Below are positions 33,795 to 42,417 of a DNA stretch of 64,000 nt, piece after piece. A model generated the notes under the pieces. That model was not told the origin of the DNA. It saw only the letters and a program-made list of their open reading frames with translations, and made no database searches. The stretch comes from Saccharopolyspora endophytica. GTDB lineage: Bacteria > Actinomycetota > Actinomycetes > Mycobacteriales > Pseudonocardiaceae. The DNA is taken from NCBI RefSeq assembly GCF_018070075.1, contig NZ_JAGPXE010000010.1, positions 244,406 to 308,405 on the forward strand, given 5' to 3'. The translations under genes and the position numbers were made by a program. Numbering within the stretch: the stretch's first letter is position 1; each line of letters starts with the position of its first letter.

Positions 33795-34366
33795 TCACGC
33801 GCCGGGCGGGCCGTCGAGGATCGTGGGGGCGTATTCGAGCAGCTGGAGCCGGCCGTCGAAGGTGCGGCTGCTGACAGGTCGAGCTTGATGTCCGGGTAGC
33901 CGTCGAAGATGCGTTCCTGCCCGGTCTTGCCGGTGATGACCGGGAAGACCACCACGCGGAAGCGGTCCACGACCCCGGCTTCGAGCAACGACCGGCTCAG
34001 GCTGAGGCTGCCGACGGTGCGCAGCGGCCGAGTCTCGCGCTGCTTGAGCTCCCGCACGGCCTCGACGGCGTCACCGGTGATCAGTTCGCTGTTCGCCCAG
34101 GTCAGCGGTGCCTTCAGGGTGGAGGAGAAGACGACCTTGGGCATCGCTGCCAGCTCGGCGAGCCCGGCCTCCTCGGGGGCCTCGGCGGCGAACCCGGACA
34201 TCAGCCGGTACGTCGTGGCCCCCATGAGCGTGACGTGCTCCAGCTCCGACTGGCTCCCGATCCACCCGAGGTACTCGGGACCCTCCATCCCCCAGAACCC
34301 CGGCCATCCCTCGGCGGCCGCGCAACCGTCGAGGGAGATGATGAAGTCCACCATCAGATCCGACAT
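33795..34366 (-). pseudogene. Dihydrofolate-reductase-family protein, frameshifted near its end
   Basis: ATG at 34366: MSDLMVDFIISLDG, LMGATTYRLMSG and VFPVITGKTG are typical of the RibD/DHFR-like group. The frame is normal to LDL at about residue 163 and then continues into an atypical Ser/Arg-rich tail that would overlap the hydrolase gene to 33752. One base earlier or later, the sequence reads SSRTFDGRLQLLEYAP and stops at 33795, the expected family ending. A single C (plus strand) appears to be missing after 33875. Either a real frameshift or a sequencing error; most of the fold is intact. Confidence 0.65.
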
Positions 34367-34489
34367 CGTCAGTCCTCTCTCCGCAGGTCTCCACGTTCAG
34401 ACCGAGCGGGGCCCGAGAACTCATCGGCCGACGGTGCGGGTGGTCGCCAGAGGCGGTTTCGGTCCGAACCGCCCCTGCCCAGGGCTCCG

Positions 34490-35665
34490 TCACTCGGACG
34501 AGGTGTCGTCGGAGTGGAGAGGGAAGGTGGCGTGGACGCGGTAGCCGCCGTCCTCGGTGCGGCCGGTCTGCAACCTGCCCCCGGTGAGCGCGACGCGCTC
34601 GCGCATGCCGACCAGGCCGAAGCCGGAGCTGGGAAGCGCCACGTCGTGGCCGCGCGGGCTGCGGCGGTTGGTGACCGTCACCGCCAGCTCGTCGTCGTCG
34701 GACCGCACGGTCACCTGCACGGCCGCGTTCGGGGCGTGCTTGGCGGCGTTGGTGAGCCCCTCCTGCACCACGCGGTACGCGGCCCGCCCCACCTCGGGCG
34801 GGACGTCCGGGGCGGGCTCGGCCATGTCGAGCCGCACGTTCGCCCCCGACTCGACGGCACCGGAGACGAGGTCGGCGATGCCGGTCGTGCTCGCCGAGGC
34901 CGGTTCGGGTTCGGCGTCGTCGCGCAGCGCGCGCAGCATCTCGTGCAGCTCGGACATCGCGGTGGCGCTGGTGGAGCGGATGATCTCGGCGAGCTCGGCG
35001 CTGCGCTCGTCGGTGGCGTTGGCGGCCAGCACGTCGGCGTGCCGCGACACCACGCCGATGCGGTGCGCGACGACGTCGTGCATCTCGCGGGCGATCTCGC
35101 GCCGCTGCGCCTCCACGGCCTGCTCCGCCAGCAGCTTTCGCTCGCGCTCGACCTGGTCGGCCTTCTCCCGGTAGTCGACGAGCACGCGCCGCCGACCGAA
35201 CACCCACAGCCCGATGAGAACCGGCACGACCACGCCCGTCACCACGATGGTCGTCAACGACCCCGGGTGGAACTCGCCCCACGGCCACGTCACCGGCGCG
35301 AGGGCCAGCAGGTGAGCGACGACGGCCAGCCACGTCGTCGGCAGCGGTCCGCGCCGGCTCGCCACCGTGTACAGCGCGACCTCCGTCGCACCGAGGACGC
35401 CGTCCATGGGAATCGATGCCGCTGCCAGCACCACAGCGACGGCGAACGGGAAGCGCCGCCGCACCACCAGCGCGAGGAACCCGGTGATCAGCGCGGCGAT
35501 CGCAAGGGGAGAGGTGTCGCCGAGGCGCCCGCCGTGCGAGTAGAACTCACCCGCGACCGGGGCCGCCGCGACGGCGAGGTCGAACAGCAGCGACCGCAGC
35601 GAACCGTCCCACCACGACAACCAAGAGCGCTTCTGTTCGACCGGCACGTCCGTCACCGTACTCAC
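34490..35665 (-). CDS. NarL-type sensor histidine kinase 2
   Basis: 391 residues from GTG at 35665, overlapping the permease stop as GTGA. Five hydrophobic segments lie within 25-155, then a coiled linker, the phospho-acceptor His196 in EMHDVVAHR, and the ATPase N-box GLTNAAKHAP and FGLVGMRERV. It is the last gene of a leftward unit (kinase 3, ABC ATPase, permease, kinase 2). No response regulator is fused or overlapping; the nearest is at 39001-39648. It probably reports on the transporter or its substrate, such as an antibiotic peptide. Confidence 0.92.
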   Translation of the reverse strand: MSTVTDVPVEQKRSWLSWWDGSLRSLLFDLAVAAAPVAGEFYSHGGRLGDTSPLAIAALITGFLALVVRRRFPFAVAVVLAAASIPMDGVLGATEVALYTVASRRGPLPTTWLAVVAHLLALAPVTWPWGEFHPGSLTTIVVTGVVVPVLIGLWVFGRRRVLVDYREKADQVERERKLLAEQAVEAQRREIAREMHDVVAHRIGVVSRHADVLAANATDERSAELAEIIRSTSATAMSELHEMLRALRDDAEPEPASASTTGIADLVSGAVESGANVRLDMAEPAPDVPPEVGRAAYRVVQEGLTNAAKHAPNAAVQVTVRSDDDELAVTVTNRRSPRGHDVALPSSGFGLVGMRERVALTGGRLQTGRTEDGGYRVHATFPLHSDDTSSE

Positions 35666-36408
35666 ACGTCGCGGCGGGTCAGGACGATGCCCGCGGCGCC
35701 GAGCAGCACCGCCGCGAGTCCCAGCATCGGCAGCACGTGCGGCCACTCGGGCGTCTCGCTGATCAGCCGGCGGGCCGAGTAGAACGGCTGGAGCACGATG
35801 AGCAGCCACTCCGGCAGGTCCAGCCGGTTGATCAGGAACATCTCGACCTCCGGCCACACCACCAGGAACGCGATCGGCACGACCGATCCGTGCAGCAGCG
35901 CGGCCAGCGCGAGCCCGATCAGCGACATCAGCGCGGTGTAGACGACGACACCGGTGCCCATCAGCAGCGCCGACGACACCGTCGGTGCGGCGGCGAAGAA
36001 CACCGCGAGCACCAGCCAGGACGCCGCGAGCACCGCGATCTCGGTGACGACGGCGGCCGCGGTGACCACGGCGATCTTGGCCAGCAGCACGCGCGTCCGC
36101 GATCGCGCGGTGAGCACGGTCGTGGTGATCGTGCGGAACCGGTACTCGGTGCCGAAGGAGTTGACGCCCAGCGCGCCCACGAGCGCCCCGAACAGCCACC
36201 CGACGGAGAGCACCTTGTCGAAGGTGACGTCGCCGTGGTCGCGCGAGTCGTGCGCGAACACCGTGAGCAGGAGCTGCACCAGCAGCGCCGCCCCGATCAG
36301 CACCCAGTTGGACCGCACGGTCCGGAACGCGGCCCACTCGTAGGCCAGCGCTCGGCCGAACCCGGGAGCGCGGTCGGCCTCGGGACGGGCTTCGAGGGTG
36401 GTGGTCAT
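35662..36408 (-). CDS. ABC transporter permease
   Basis: 248 residues from ATG at 36408, with six predicted membrane helices and the ABC-2 look (FGTEYRFRTITTTVLTARSRTRVLLAKI after the second helix, quoted in part as FGTEYRFRTITTT). It overlaps the ATPase gene by 4 bases and the kinase gene by 4 bases. With the ATPase it forms a drug- or peptide-export type transporter; substrate unknown. Confidence 0.9.
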   Translation of the reverse strand: MTTTLEARPEADRAPGFGRALAYEWAAFRTVRSNWVLIGAALLVQLLLTVFAHDSRDHGDVTFDKVLSVGWLFGALVGALGVNSFGTEYRFRTITTTVLTARSRTRVLLAKIAVVTAAAVVTEIAVLAASWLVLAVFFAAAPTVSSALLMGTGVVVYTALMSLIGLALAALLHGSVVPIAFLVVWPEVEMFLINRLDLPEWLLIVLQPFYSARRLISETPEWPHVLPMLGLAAVLLGAAGIVLTRRDV

Positions 36409-37310
36409 GCTGCTTCTCCCCGGTAGGTCGTGGCGTTGGCGGTGGCGTTGAAGAAGGCGTCTTCGAGGCTGCTGCGGCGGGTGTGCAGTTCGCGGATCGC
36501 GACCCCGGCCTGGCGTGCGGCGGAGCTGACCGCGTCGGCGTTGGGGGTGTCGACGACGAGCGCGTCGACGTCCTCCGGCTCGACCTGGAACCCCGCCTGC
36601 TGCAGCCACTTCCGGAACCGCTCGGGATCCGGCGTGCGGACGACGACGTGGGTGCGGGTGTGCGCGGCGATGAAGTCGCGCACCGGCTGGGCGGCGATCA
36701 GCCGGCCCTCGCCGATGACGACGAGGTCGTCGGCGAGCTGCGCGATCTCGGACAGCAGGTGCGAGGACACGAACACGGTCCGGCCCTCGTCGGCGAGGTT
36801 GCGCAGCAGCGAGCGGATCCAGCGGACGCCTTCTGGGTCGAGCCCGTTGGTCGGCTCGTCGAGGATCACGTACTCGGGGTCTCCCACCAGCGCGGCGGCG
36901 ATGCCGAGGCGCTGCCGCATCCCGAGGCTGAAGCCGCCGATGCGGCGGGACCGCACCTCGTCGAGGCCGACGGCGGCCAGCACCTCGCGGACCCGCTGCT
37001 CGGAGATCCCGGCGCCGGCCGCGATCATCCGCAGGTGCTGGTGCGCCGACCGCCCGGGGTGCACGGCCCCGGCGTCGAGCAGCGCGCCCACGCTGCGCAC
37101 CGGGTTCGGCAGGTCGCGGTAGCGGCGGTCGTTGAAGAGGACTTCGCCCTCGCCACGGTCGAGCCCGAGCATGAGCCGCATCGTGGTGGACTTGCCCGCC
37201 CCGTTCGGGCCGAGGAAGCCGGTCACCACGCCCGGCCGGATCGTGCAGGTCAGGTCGTGCACGGCGAGCTTGTTGCCGTAGCGCTTGGTCAGTTCCCGGA
37301 TGGTGATCAA
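36405..37310 (-). CDS. ABC transporter ATP-binding protein
   Basis: 301 residues from a TTG at 37310 (GAGGAG 5 nt upstream). Walker A GPNGAGKST, signature FSLGMRQRLG, Walker B YVILDEPTNGLDPEG and switch His in VSSHLLSE. The C-terminal 80 residues are the usual extension of DrrA/CcmA-type exporters. It overlaps the permease start. A GGGTACGACTTTCGG box lies 92 nt upstream, at the end of kinase 3. Confidence 0.94.
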   Translation of the reverse strand: MITIRELTKRYGNKLAVHDLTCTIRPGVVTGFLGPNGAGKSTTMRLMLGLDRGEGEVLFNDRRYRDLPNPVRSVGALLDAGAVHPGRSAHQHLRMIAAGAGISEQRVREVLAAVGLDEVRSRRIGGFSLGMRQRLGIAAALVGDPEYVILDEPTNGLDPEGVRWIRSLLRNLADEGRTVFVSSHLLSEIAQLADDLVVIGEGRLIAAQPVRDFIAAHTRTHVVVRTPDPERFRKWLQQAGFQVEPEDVDALVVDTPNADAVSSAARQAGVAIRELHTRRSSLEDAFFNATANATTYRGEAA

Positions 37311-37401
37311 CCCTGCTCCTCGAAGTCGGATCGGATGTCCCGCATGACAACGAGAATCGCGAATCCGATGGGGTCGGGGCGTCTGACTTCCAGCTATGAC
37401 C

Positions 37402-37419
37402 GGGTACGACTTTCGGTCA
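37402..37419. promoter_or_regulatory. GGGTACGACTTTCGG box before the ABC operon
   Basis: GGGTACGACTTTCGGTCA, with its last bases forming the stop of kinase 3. The same 15-mer recurs at 38575-38592 before kinase 3. Two identical boxes in front of two transcription units suggest one response regulator controls both. Confidence 0.55.
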
Positions 37420-38520
37420 CCGCGGCAGCGCGGCCGCCACCCGGAAGCCGCCGTCCGCCGTCGGCCCCACCTCCAGGGAGCCGCCCGCGAGCGCCACGCG
37501 CTCCCGCATCCCGAGCAGCCCGTACCCGGGCCCCGCGGTCGAGGCCTGCGCACCGGGGCCGTTGGTGACGGTGACGCGGAGCTCGTCGCCGTCCTCGACG
37601 ACGACGGACACCGATGCGCCGGGTGCGTGCTGCGCCGCGTTGGTCAGCGCCTCCTGCACCACCCGGTAGGCCGCGCGACCGGTGCTCCCGGAGGTCGTGG
37701 GGAGTTCGTCGGGCATGCTCAACCGCACCCCGGACCCGGTTTCGCGCACCAGCTCGGCGATGTCGGCCAGGGCCGGCGCTTCGGAGAGGTCGGACGGGCC
37801 TTCGCGCAGCACCCGCAGCATGCCGCGCAGCTCGGTGAGCGCCTTCGCGCTGTTCTCGCGGATGATCTCCGCGGTCTGGGCGGTGCCCTCGTCCTTCGCG
37901 TGCAGGGTGAGCGCCCCGGCCTGCAGCGACATGACGCTGGCCCGGTGGGCGATCACGTCGTGCAGCTCGCGCGCGATCCGCCGCCGCTCCTCGGTGACGG
38001 CCCGCCCGGTGAGCAGCGCGCGTTCCCGCTCGGCGCGTTCGATGCGCTCGCGGGTCGAGGTCACCAGCGCCTGTCGCTGGTGCAGCCACAACCCGAGCAT
38101 CGCGGGAACGGTGTAGAGCGCCGAGTTCACGCCGATGCTCAGCAGCGTCGGGAACAGCTGCTGACCGGGGTAGCGGATCAGGTTCGCCGTCACCCCGGTC
38201 GCGATGATCGCGATGCCCACGATCCACGTCGAAGGCGCGCCGCCGTGACGCCGGGCGTAGGTGTACAGCGCGACCCACGACGCCGCCGGCTGGAGCAGGA
38301 GGGCGACCGGCACGATCGAGGCTGCGGCGGTGACCAGCGGAAACCGCCTCCGCACGAGCAGTGCGACGCCGACGGCGGAGTACAGGAGGAACTCCCACGG
38401 GGCGGCCTGGAGGCGGAACACCCCGCTGAACGTCAGGGCGACGGCGAGGTCGATCAGCAGGCGGTGGACCTTGCCGTCCCACCAGGACAGCAGGTGCTCT
38501 CGGTCGAGGAGTTCACGCAC
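37417..38520 (-). CDS. NarL-type sensor histidine kinase 3
   Basis: 367 residues from GTG at 38520. Membrane segments within 20-150, then RIERAERERALL, phospho-acceptor His187 in ELHDVIAHR, ATPase boxes EALTNAAQHAPG and YGLLGMRERV. It shares SWWDG near the N-terminus with kinase 2, so they are paralogues flanking one transporter. The response regulator at 39001-39648 is the only candidate partner for either. Confidence 0.92.
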   Translation of the reverse strand: MRELLDREHLLSWWDGKVHRLLIDLAVALTFSGVFRLQAAPWEFLLYSAVGVALLVRRRFPLVTAAASIVPVALLLQPAASWVALYTYARRHGGAPSTWIVGIAIIATGVTANLIRYPGQQLFPTLLSIGVNSALYTVPAMLGLWLHQRQALVTSTRERIERAERERALLTGRAVTEERRRIARELHDVIAHRASVMSLQAGALTLHAKDEGTAQTAEIIRENSAKALTELRGMLRVLREGPSDLSEAPALADIAELVRETGSGVRLSMPDELPTTSGSTGRAAYRVVQEALTNAAQHAPGASVSVVVEDGDELRVTVTNGPGAQASTAGPGYGLLGMRERVALAGGSLEVGPTADGGFRVAAALPR

Positions 38521-38574
38521 CGGGCCGACTCTAGCCGCGCATTTCGCGCGCAACGTTCGCCGACCGGCCGAGCT

Positions 38575-38592
38575 GGGTACGACTTTCGGCCA
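38575..38592. promoter_or_regulatory. GGGTACGACTTTCGG box before kinase 3
   Basis: GGGTACGACTTTCGGCCA, 55 nt upstream of the kinase 3 start and 93 nt before the divergent PLDc_N-like gene. Matches 37402-37419 at 17 of 18 positions. Confidence 0.55.
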
Positions 38593-38684
38593 AGTTCGGA
38601 CGAGCGGGAGGAAGGACGTCGCGGCGGCCGCAGGTCCCTAGCGTTGTTGATCGAACGACGACGCAACTCGTGGAAGGAACCGCA

Positions 38685-38936
38685 ATGGACCTGGGCACGC
38701 TCTTCAGCAACCCGGAGCAGTTGTTCGCGATGGGCAGCCTGGGGCTGCTCGCGCTGGTGATGTTCGGCGCGCTGGCGCTGTTCATCTGCGCGCTGGTCAG
38801 CATCCTCTGCTCGCCGCTGGGCTTCGGGATGACGGTCGTGTGGATCGTCATCACCTTCTCGGCGCCGTTCCTGGGACCGGTGGCGTGGTTCCTGATCGGG
38901 CGCCGGGACGCCCACCGGCGGCGCGAGGCGTACTGA
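38685..38936 (+). CDS. Small PLDc_N-like membrane protein
   Basis: 83 residues from ATG at 38685 (GAAGGAAC upstream). Two hydrophobic helices (about 18-42 and 48-72) and the ending FLGPVAWFLIGRRDAHRRR, which matches the phospholipase D nuclease N-terminal (PLDc_N) pattern seen in short actinobacterial membrane proteins near transporters and bacteriocin-response genes. No catalytic domain. Divergent from kinase 3, so it may belong to the same stress response. Confidence 0.8.
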   Translation: MDLGTLFSNPEQLFAMGSLGLLALVMFGALALFICALVSILCSPLGFGMTVVWIVITFSAPFLGPVAWFLIGRRDAHRRREAY

Positions 38937-39003
38937 GAACTGCTGAGGAAGTGCTTCGCGTGGCGGTGCTGAGCGGCACCGCCGCGTTCATCAACAGCCC
39001 CTA
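38937..39003. repeat. Deletion form of the dispersed repeat (copy E) acting as a terminator
   Basis: Ends CTGCTGAGGAAGTGCTTCGCG and (inverted) CTGTTGATGAACGCG correspond to the ends of copy B; the core is reduced to the hairpin GGCGGTGC-TGAGC-GGCACCGCC. It fills the whole 64-bp gap between two convergent genes, and its right end supplies the TAG stop (39001-39003) of the response regulator. Confidence 0.7.
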
Positions 39004-39648
39004 GGCCAGGCCGGCGTCGTGGGCGATGATCGCGACCTGCGTCCGGTTGACGGCGTCGAGCTTGTGCATGATCCGTCCGATGTGGACCTTCACGGTGGAC
39101 TGGCTCATGTACAGGTCGGCGGCGATCTCGGCGTTGCTCGAACCCTGCGCGACCGCCACCGCGACCTCGCGCTCCCGCGCGGTCAGCTTGTCCATCTTGG
39201 ACTTCGCCGACTGCGCGGCTCCGCCCCCGGAGGAGAAGGTCGTCAGCAGCTTCCGGGTGATCCGCGGCGAGAGCATCGCCTCACCACCGGCGAGGGTGTG
39301 CACGGCGGCGATCAGTTCGTGCGGCCGGGTGTCCTTGAGCAGGAATCCGGCCGCCCCGTTCTGCAGGGCTTCGTGCACGTACTCGTCCACGTCGAAGGTC
39401 GTCAGCACGCCCACGGCGGGGGGATCGGGCAACGCGGCGAGCCGCTTGGTCACCTCCAGGCCCCCGACCTCGGGCATCTGGATGTCGGTGAGCACCACGT
39501 CCGGCGAGAACTTCGCCACGAGGTCCACGATCCCGGCCCCGTTGACGGCCTCGGCCACCACCGCGATCTCGGGATCCGACTCCAGAATCATCCGAATCCC
39601 GGACCGCACCAGGTCCTCATCATCCAGCAGCACGACCTTGACGCTCAC
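39001..39648 (-). CDS. LuxR/NarL-family response regulator 2
   Basis: 215 residues from GTG at 39648. Receiver: D9-D10, phospho-acceptor D55 in LTDIQMPE, Lys in FLLKDTRP. LuxR HTH at about 150-212: LTAREREVAVAVAQG, SNAEIAADLYMSQSTVKVHI. Probable partner of kinase 2 or 3; the GGGTACGACTTTCGG boxes are likely targets. The gene ends inside repeat copy E. Confidence 0.94.
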   Translation of the reverse strand: MSVKVVLLDDEDLVRSGIRMILESDPEIAVVAEAVNGAGIVDLVAKFSPDVVLTDIQMPEVGGLEVTKRLAALPDPPAVGVLTTFDVDEYVHEALQNGAAGFLLKDTRPHELIAAVHTLAGGEAMLSPRITRKLLTTFSSGGGAAQSAKSKMDKLTAREREVAVAVAQGSSNAEIAADLYMSQSTVKVHIGRIMHKLDAVNRTQVAIIAHDAGLA

Positions 39649-39983
39649 CGGCCACGACCCCCAAACCACGGAAACACCACGCCGACCACGGTATACCGCG
39701 ATCGCGTGTGCCCGCGGTCACCACGGGGAAGTGGCTGGTGACCGGTCCGGGAGTCCGAGCCAGGTCGGCCTTCGATCTCGGATTCGCGCCGAGCCGGGAC
39801 GTGTCCTGACGAGAAGGACAGCTGAATTCCGGAGGTGCAATCGTTTTCCTCCTGCTGAGGGGGAACTTGACTTTCTGGAACCGTTGACGCCCCTGCTGGT
39901 CGGTGAACATTCTGGAAGAAGCCATCGTTTTCCGAGAATCGGCAAGGGATTTTGTCGCGATGGTGCACAACGGGAAGTGCGAG
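39649..39983. other. 335-bp intergenic region
   Basis: Divergent leader of the response regulator and the small secreted protein. It holds a small hairpin TGTCCT...AGGACA near 39800, GGAGG (about 39830) able to pair with CCTCC about 18 nt later, and TTGACT and TTGACG hexamers around 39870-39890 that could be -35 elements. No gene is supported. Confidence 0.35.
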
Positions 39984-40214
39984 ATGATCAGCAAGCGGAT
40001 TGCGGCCGGCATCAGTGCCGTGGCCGTCGCGCTGGGCGTGGTCTTGTTCCCGGTAGGGGTTGCTTCGGCGAAGATCACGGAAGAGCCCGTCTCGTGTGAG
40101 AACCGGGGCGGCAACCAGCCCGGAGGCCAGCAACCCAGTTGCCAGGGAGGCGGCCTGACGCAGAACAGCGAGAACCGGAATCCCGCAGGTCACGCGCCGC
40201 CGGGGCACAACTAG
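39984..40214 (+). CDS. Small secreted protein, 76 aa
   Basis: From ATG at 39984 (GGGAAGTGCGAG upstream; ATG 39960 in the same frame is less likely). Signal peptide: basic MISKRI, hydrophobic core, cleavage after VASA near residue 28. The mature 48 residues are Gly/Asn/Gln-rich with two Cys (VSCENRGG, PSCQGGG) that could form a disulfide, ending GHAPPGHN. No known function; it resembles the small Cys-containing exported peptides of Pseudonocardiaceae. Confidence 0.6.
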   Translation: MISKRIAAGISAVAVALGVVLFPVGVASAKITEEPVSCENRGGNQPGGQQPSCQGGGLTQNSENRNPAGHAPPGHN

Positions 40215-40380
40215 CGGCGTCGGCCTCGAGAACGAGGGGGCATGTGGAGTGACGTACTGCCACACGACCGTCCGAGGTCTTCCCCCGGACGGTCTCCCCA
40301 CGCCGCCAACCCGATGATTTCCGCTGCTCGTCGCCCGCCTCGAAAATGCGCGCTGGATTTCGGAGACCTGTTCCCGGCGA

Positions 40381-41553
40381 TCACTGGACCAGGTCGAGGA
40401 ATTGCCAGCGGGCTTGGGGTTGTGCGCCGCTGAGCCACTTCCCGCAGTTCTGCGGGACCACCGGGCTGGACGTGACGTGCTGGGCTCCGGTGTCGAGGTC
40501 GCGGAGGAATCGGTTGATCGGTCCCCGGCGGATCGCCGCCGTGCCCGCCCAGCGGTGCGCGGTCCGGCCGACGTCCTGCGCGGTTCGCGTGGCGTTGCCG
40601 AGGGCGAGCCGGATCATCGTGTCCTGCTCGGTGGTCTGTGCTTCGCCGCTGTCCAGGGTGTGCTCGACGTCCTGCCACACCTGCATCGTCCACGCCCGGG
40701 CGGAGCGCAGCGCGGCTTCGGCGGTCGCGTACTCGGCGTGGAACTGCGCGGTGTTGACCGCGGCGCCGGGCGTGTCGAACTTGGGCGCTGCGCACGACTT
40801 CAGCTCGTCGAGCAGTCGGCGTCCGACGCCGAGCGCCCAGCCCGTGTGCCCGATCGCCGCCATGTTGACCAGGCCGACGCGGTACATCGCGCCGCCGTGG
40901 GTCGGTGCGGTCGTCGTGGCGGGATAGGTGTTCTCCACCGGGACGAACACGTCGGTGCAGTGGTAGTCGATGCTGGTCGTGGCGCGCAGCCCGTGCACGT
41001 CCCAGTTGTCGACCAGCGTCACCTGCGACTTCGGCATCGCCAGCACTCGCGGTTCGCCGCTGCCCTCGACGACGACCAGGCTGTGGACGTGGCTGGCCAG
41101 CGCCATGCCGGAGGCGAACTGCCAGCTGCCGCTCACCAGGTAGCCGCCGTCCACCGGGACCGCGCGGCCCGGTCTGGTGCCGTGCCCGGCCAGCAACGCG
41201 TGGTCCCCGCCGGCGACGTCGGGGAACAGGGCATCCGCCGCAGCGGTGTCGAGGTACGCGGCGGTGGTGCCGGTGATGTGCTGCAACGCCATCATCGTCC
41301 AACCGGCCGCCGCGTCGTGGTGGCTGATCCGCTCGATCATCTCGATCAGCTGGTGCGGAGCGAACTCGTGACCACCGAGGCTCGCGGGCAGCGAAGCCCG
41401 AACGGCCCCGGCCGCCAGCAGGCCGTGAGCCACGCCCTCGTCGAGGGTCCCGCGCCGCTCGGCGGCGTCCGCGCTCGCCCGGAGCGTCTCGCCGAGATCG
41501 TCGATGCGCTGGAGGACCGACGGGAACTCCGGGCTGACGTGCAGAGCGGTCAT
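40381..41553 (-). CDS. Acyl-CoA dehydrogenase-fold flavoprotein (HsaA/monooxygenase-like)
   Basis: 390 residues from ATG at 41553. N-terminal helices, a central beta domain with GGYLVSGSWQFASGMALASHV and a C-terminal four-helix bundle. The FASG motif and lack of the classical acyl-CoA catalytic Glu point to the flavin-dependent hydroxylase branch (HsaA, HpaB-like) rather than a true dehydrogenase. A flavin reductase partner is not adjacent. No pathway neighbours are seen, so the substrate is unknown. Confidence 0.82.
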   Translation of the reverse strand: MTALHVSPEFPSVLQRIDDLGETLRASADAAERRGTLDEGVAHGLLAAGAVRASLPASLGGHEFAPHQLIEMIERISHHDAAAGWTMMALQHITGTTAAYLDTAAADALFPDVAGGDHALLAGHGTRPGRAVPVDGGYLVSGSWQFASGMALASHVHSLVVVEGSGEPRVLAMPKSQVTLVDNWDVHGLRATTSIDYHCTDVFVPVENTYPATTTAPTHGGAMYRVGLVNMAAIGHTGWALGVGRRLLDELKSCAAPKFDTPGAAVNTAQFHAEYATAEAALRSARAWTMQVWQDVEHTLDSGEAQTTEQDTMIRLALGNATRTAQDVGRTAHRWAGTAAIRRGPINRFLRDLDTGAQHVTSSPVVPQNCGKWLSGAQPQARWQFLDLVQ

Positions 41554-41623
41554 GGACGCATTCCCCCTGATCAGTGCCGACGCCGCCGAACGGTACCTGC
41601 GGGGTGCTGACCGGGGAGCCGGT

Positions 41624-42349
41624 TCAGCTGAAGTCGTCCTCCTGCTCCAGGAGGGCGTTCGCGCGTTGCAGGGTGCGGATCTGCGCGGAGTTGTAGAACT
41701 CCGCGACCGCGTGCGCCATCGCGTTCGTGGCCAGCTTCTCGCCGTGCGGTGAGTTCGCCATCAGCTTCTCCAGCTGCGGGTGCTCCTCACGGCGCTGGCG
41801 GACCACCGGCGCCAGGCGCTGGGCGAGTTGCTCGATCGCCTCGTCGTCGGCGTCCTCGGGCAGCGCCTCGAGCGCGTCCTCGACGTCGTTCCGCTCGCCC
41901 AGGGCACGGCTGAACTCCGTCAGGTCCTCGTCGCTGAAGACCGTCGAGTAGACCGTCAGCAGGGCTTTCTGGCTGTCGGAGAAGTCCCCGGCGAGCGGCG
42001 CGAACTCGGGCGGCACCTCGGGTGACGCGCGATGGCGCAGGATCACGGCCAGTTCGGCGCGGATCCGGTTCAGCCGCTGGATCGTCGCCTCCAGTTCGGC
42101 GTCGAGAACGGTGATCGCCTCGGTCGGGTCCTCACCGGCGTTGCCCATCGCCGCGATCTGCGACAGCGGAAGCCCCAGATCGCTCAGCCTCTTGATCTGC
42201 ACCAGCCGGATCAGGTGCGAGACCCCGTACTTCTTGTACCCGTTCGACGCGCGTTCGGGCATGTCCAGCAGCCCGATCTCGTGGTAGTGCCGAACGGCCT
42301 TCACCGTCGTCCCCGCGAGATCGGCGACCTGCCGAGTGCTCCACGCCAT
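41624..42349 (-). CDS. MerR-family transcriptional regulator
   Basis: 241 residues from ATG at 42349 (GGGGGAC upstream). MerR winged helix 1-70: STRQVADLAGTTVKAVRHYHEIGLL, SHLIRLVQIKRLSDLGLPL (in pieces), then a dimer coiled coil and an acidic C-terminal effector domain of about 120 residues as in TipA-type proteins. Its own promoter and that of the upstream SpoIIM-like gene have TTGACC, a 19-bp spacer with dyad symmetry, and TGGACT/TGGAGT, the MerR activation geometry. Confidence 0.92.
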   Translation of the reverse strand: MAWSTRQVADLAGTTVKAVRHYHEIGLLDMPERASNGYKKYGVSHLIRLVQIKRLSDLGLPLSQIAAMGNAGEDPTEAITVLDAELEATIQRLNRIRAELAVILRHRASPEVPPEFAPLAGDFSDSQKALLTVYSTVFSDEDLTEFSRALGERNDVEDALEALPEDADDEAIEQLAQRLAPVVRQRREEHPQLEKLMANSPHGEKLATNAMAHAVAEFYNSAQIRTLQRANALLEQEDDFS

Positions 42350-42386
42350 CGTTCGTCCCCCGTTCCGGCGCGCGATGTCCGAAACC

Positions 42387-42417
42387 AGTCCACACCCTGC
42401 CCCAAGGGCAGGGTCAA
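42387..42417 (-). promoter_or_regulatory. MerR-type promoter of the merR gene
   Basis: On the minus strand TTGACC (42417-42412), a 19-bp spacer, TGGACT (42392-42387). The spacer contains ACCCTGCCC...GGGCAGGGT with 9-bp perfect arms. The over-long spacer is what MerR proteins correct by twisting DNA. The -35 overlaps the stop of the upstream gene. Confidence 0.75.
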
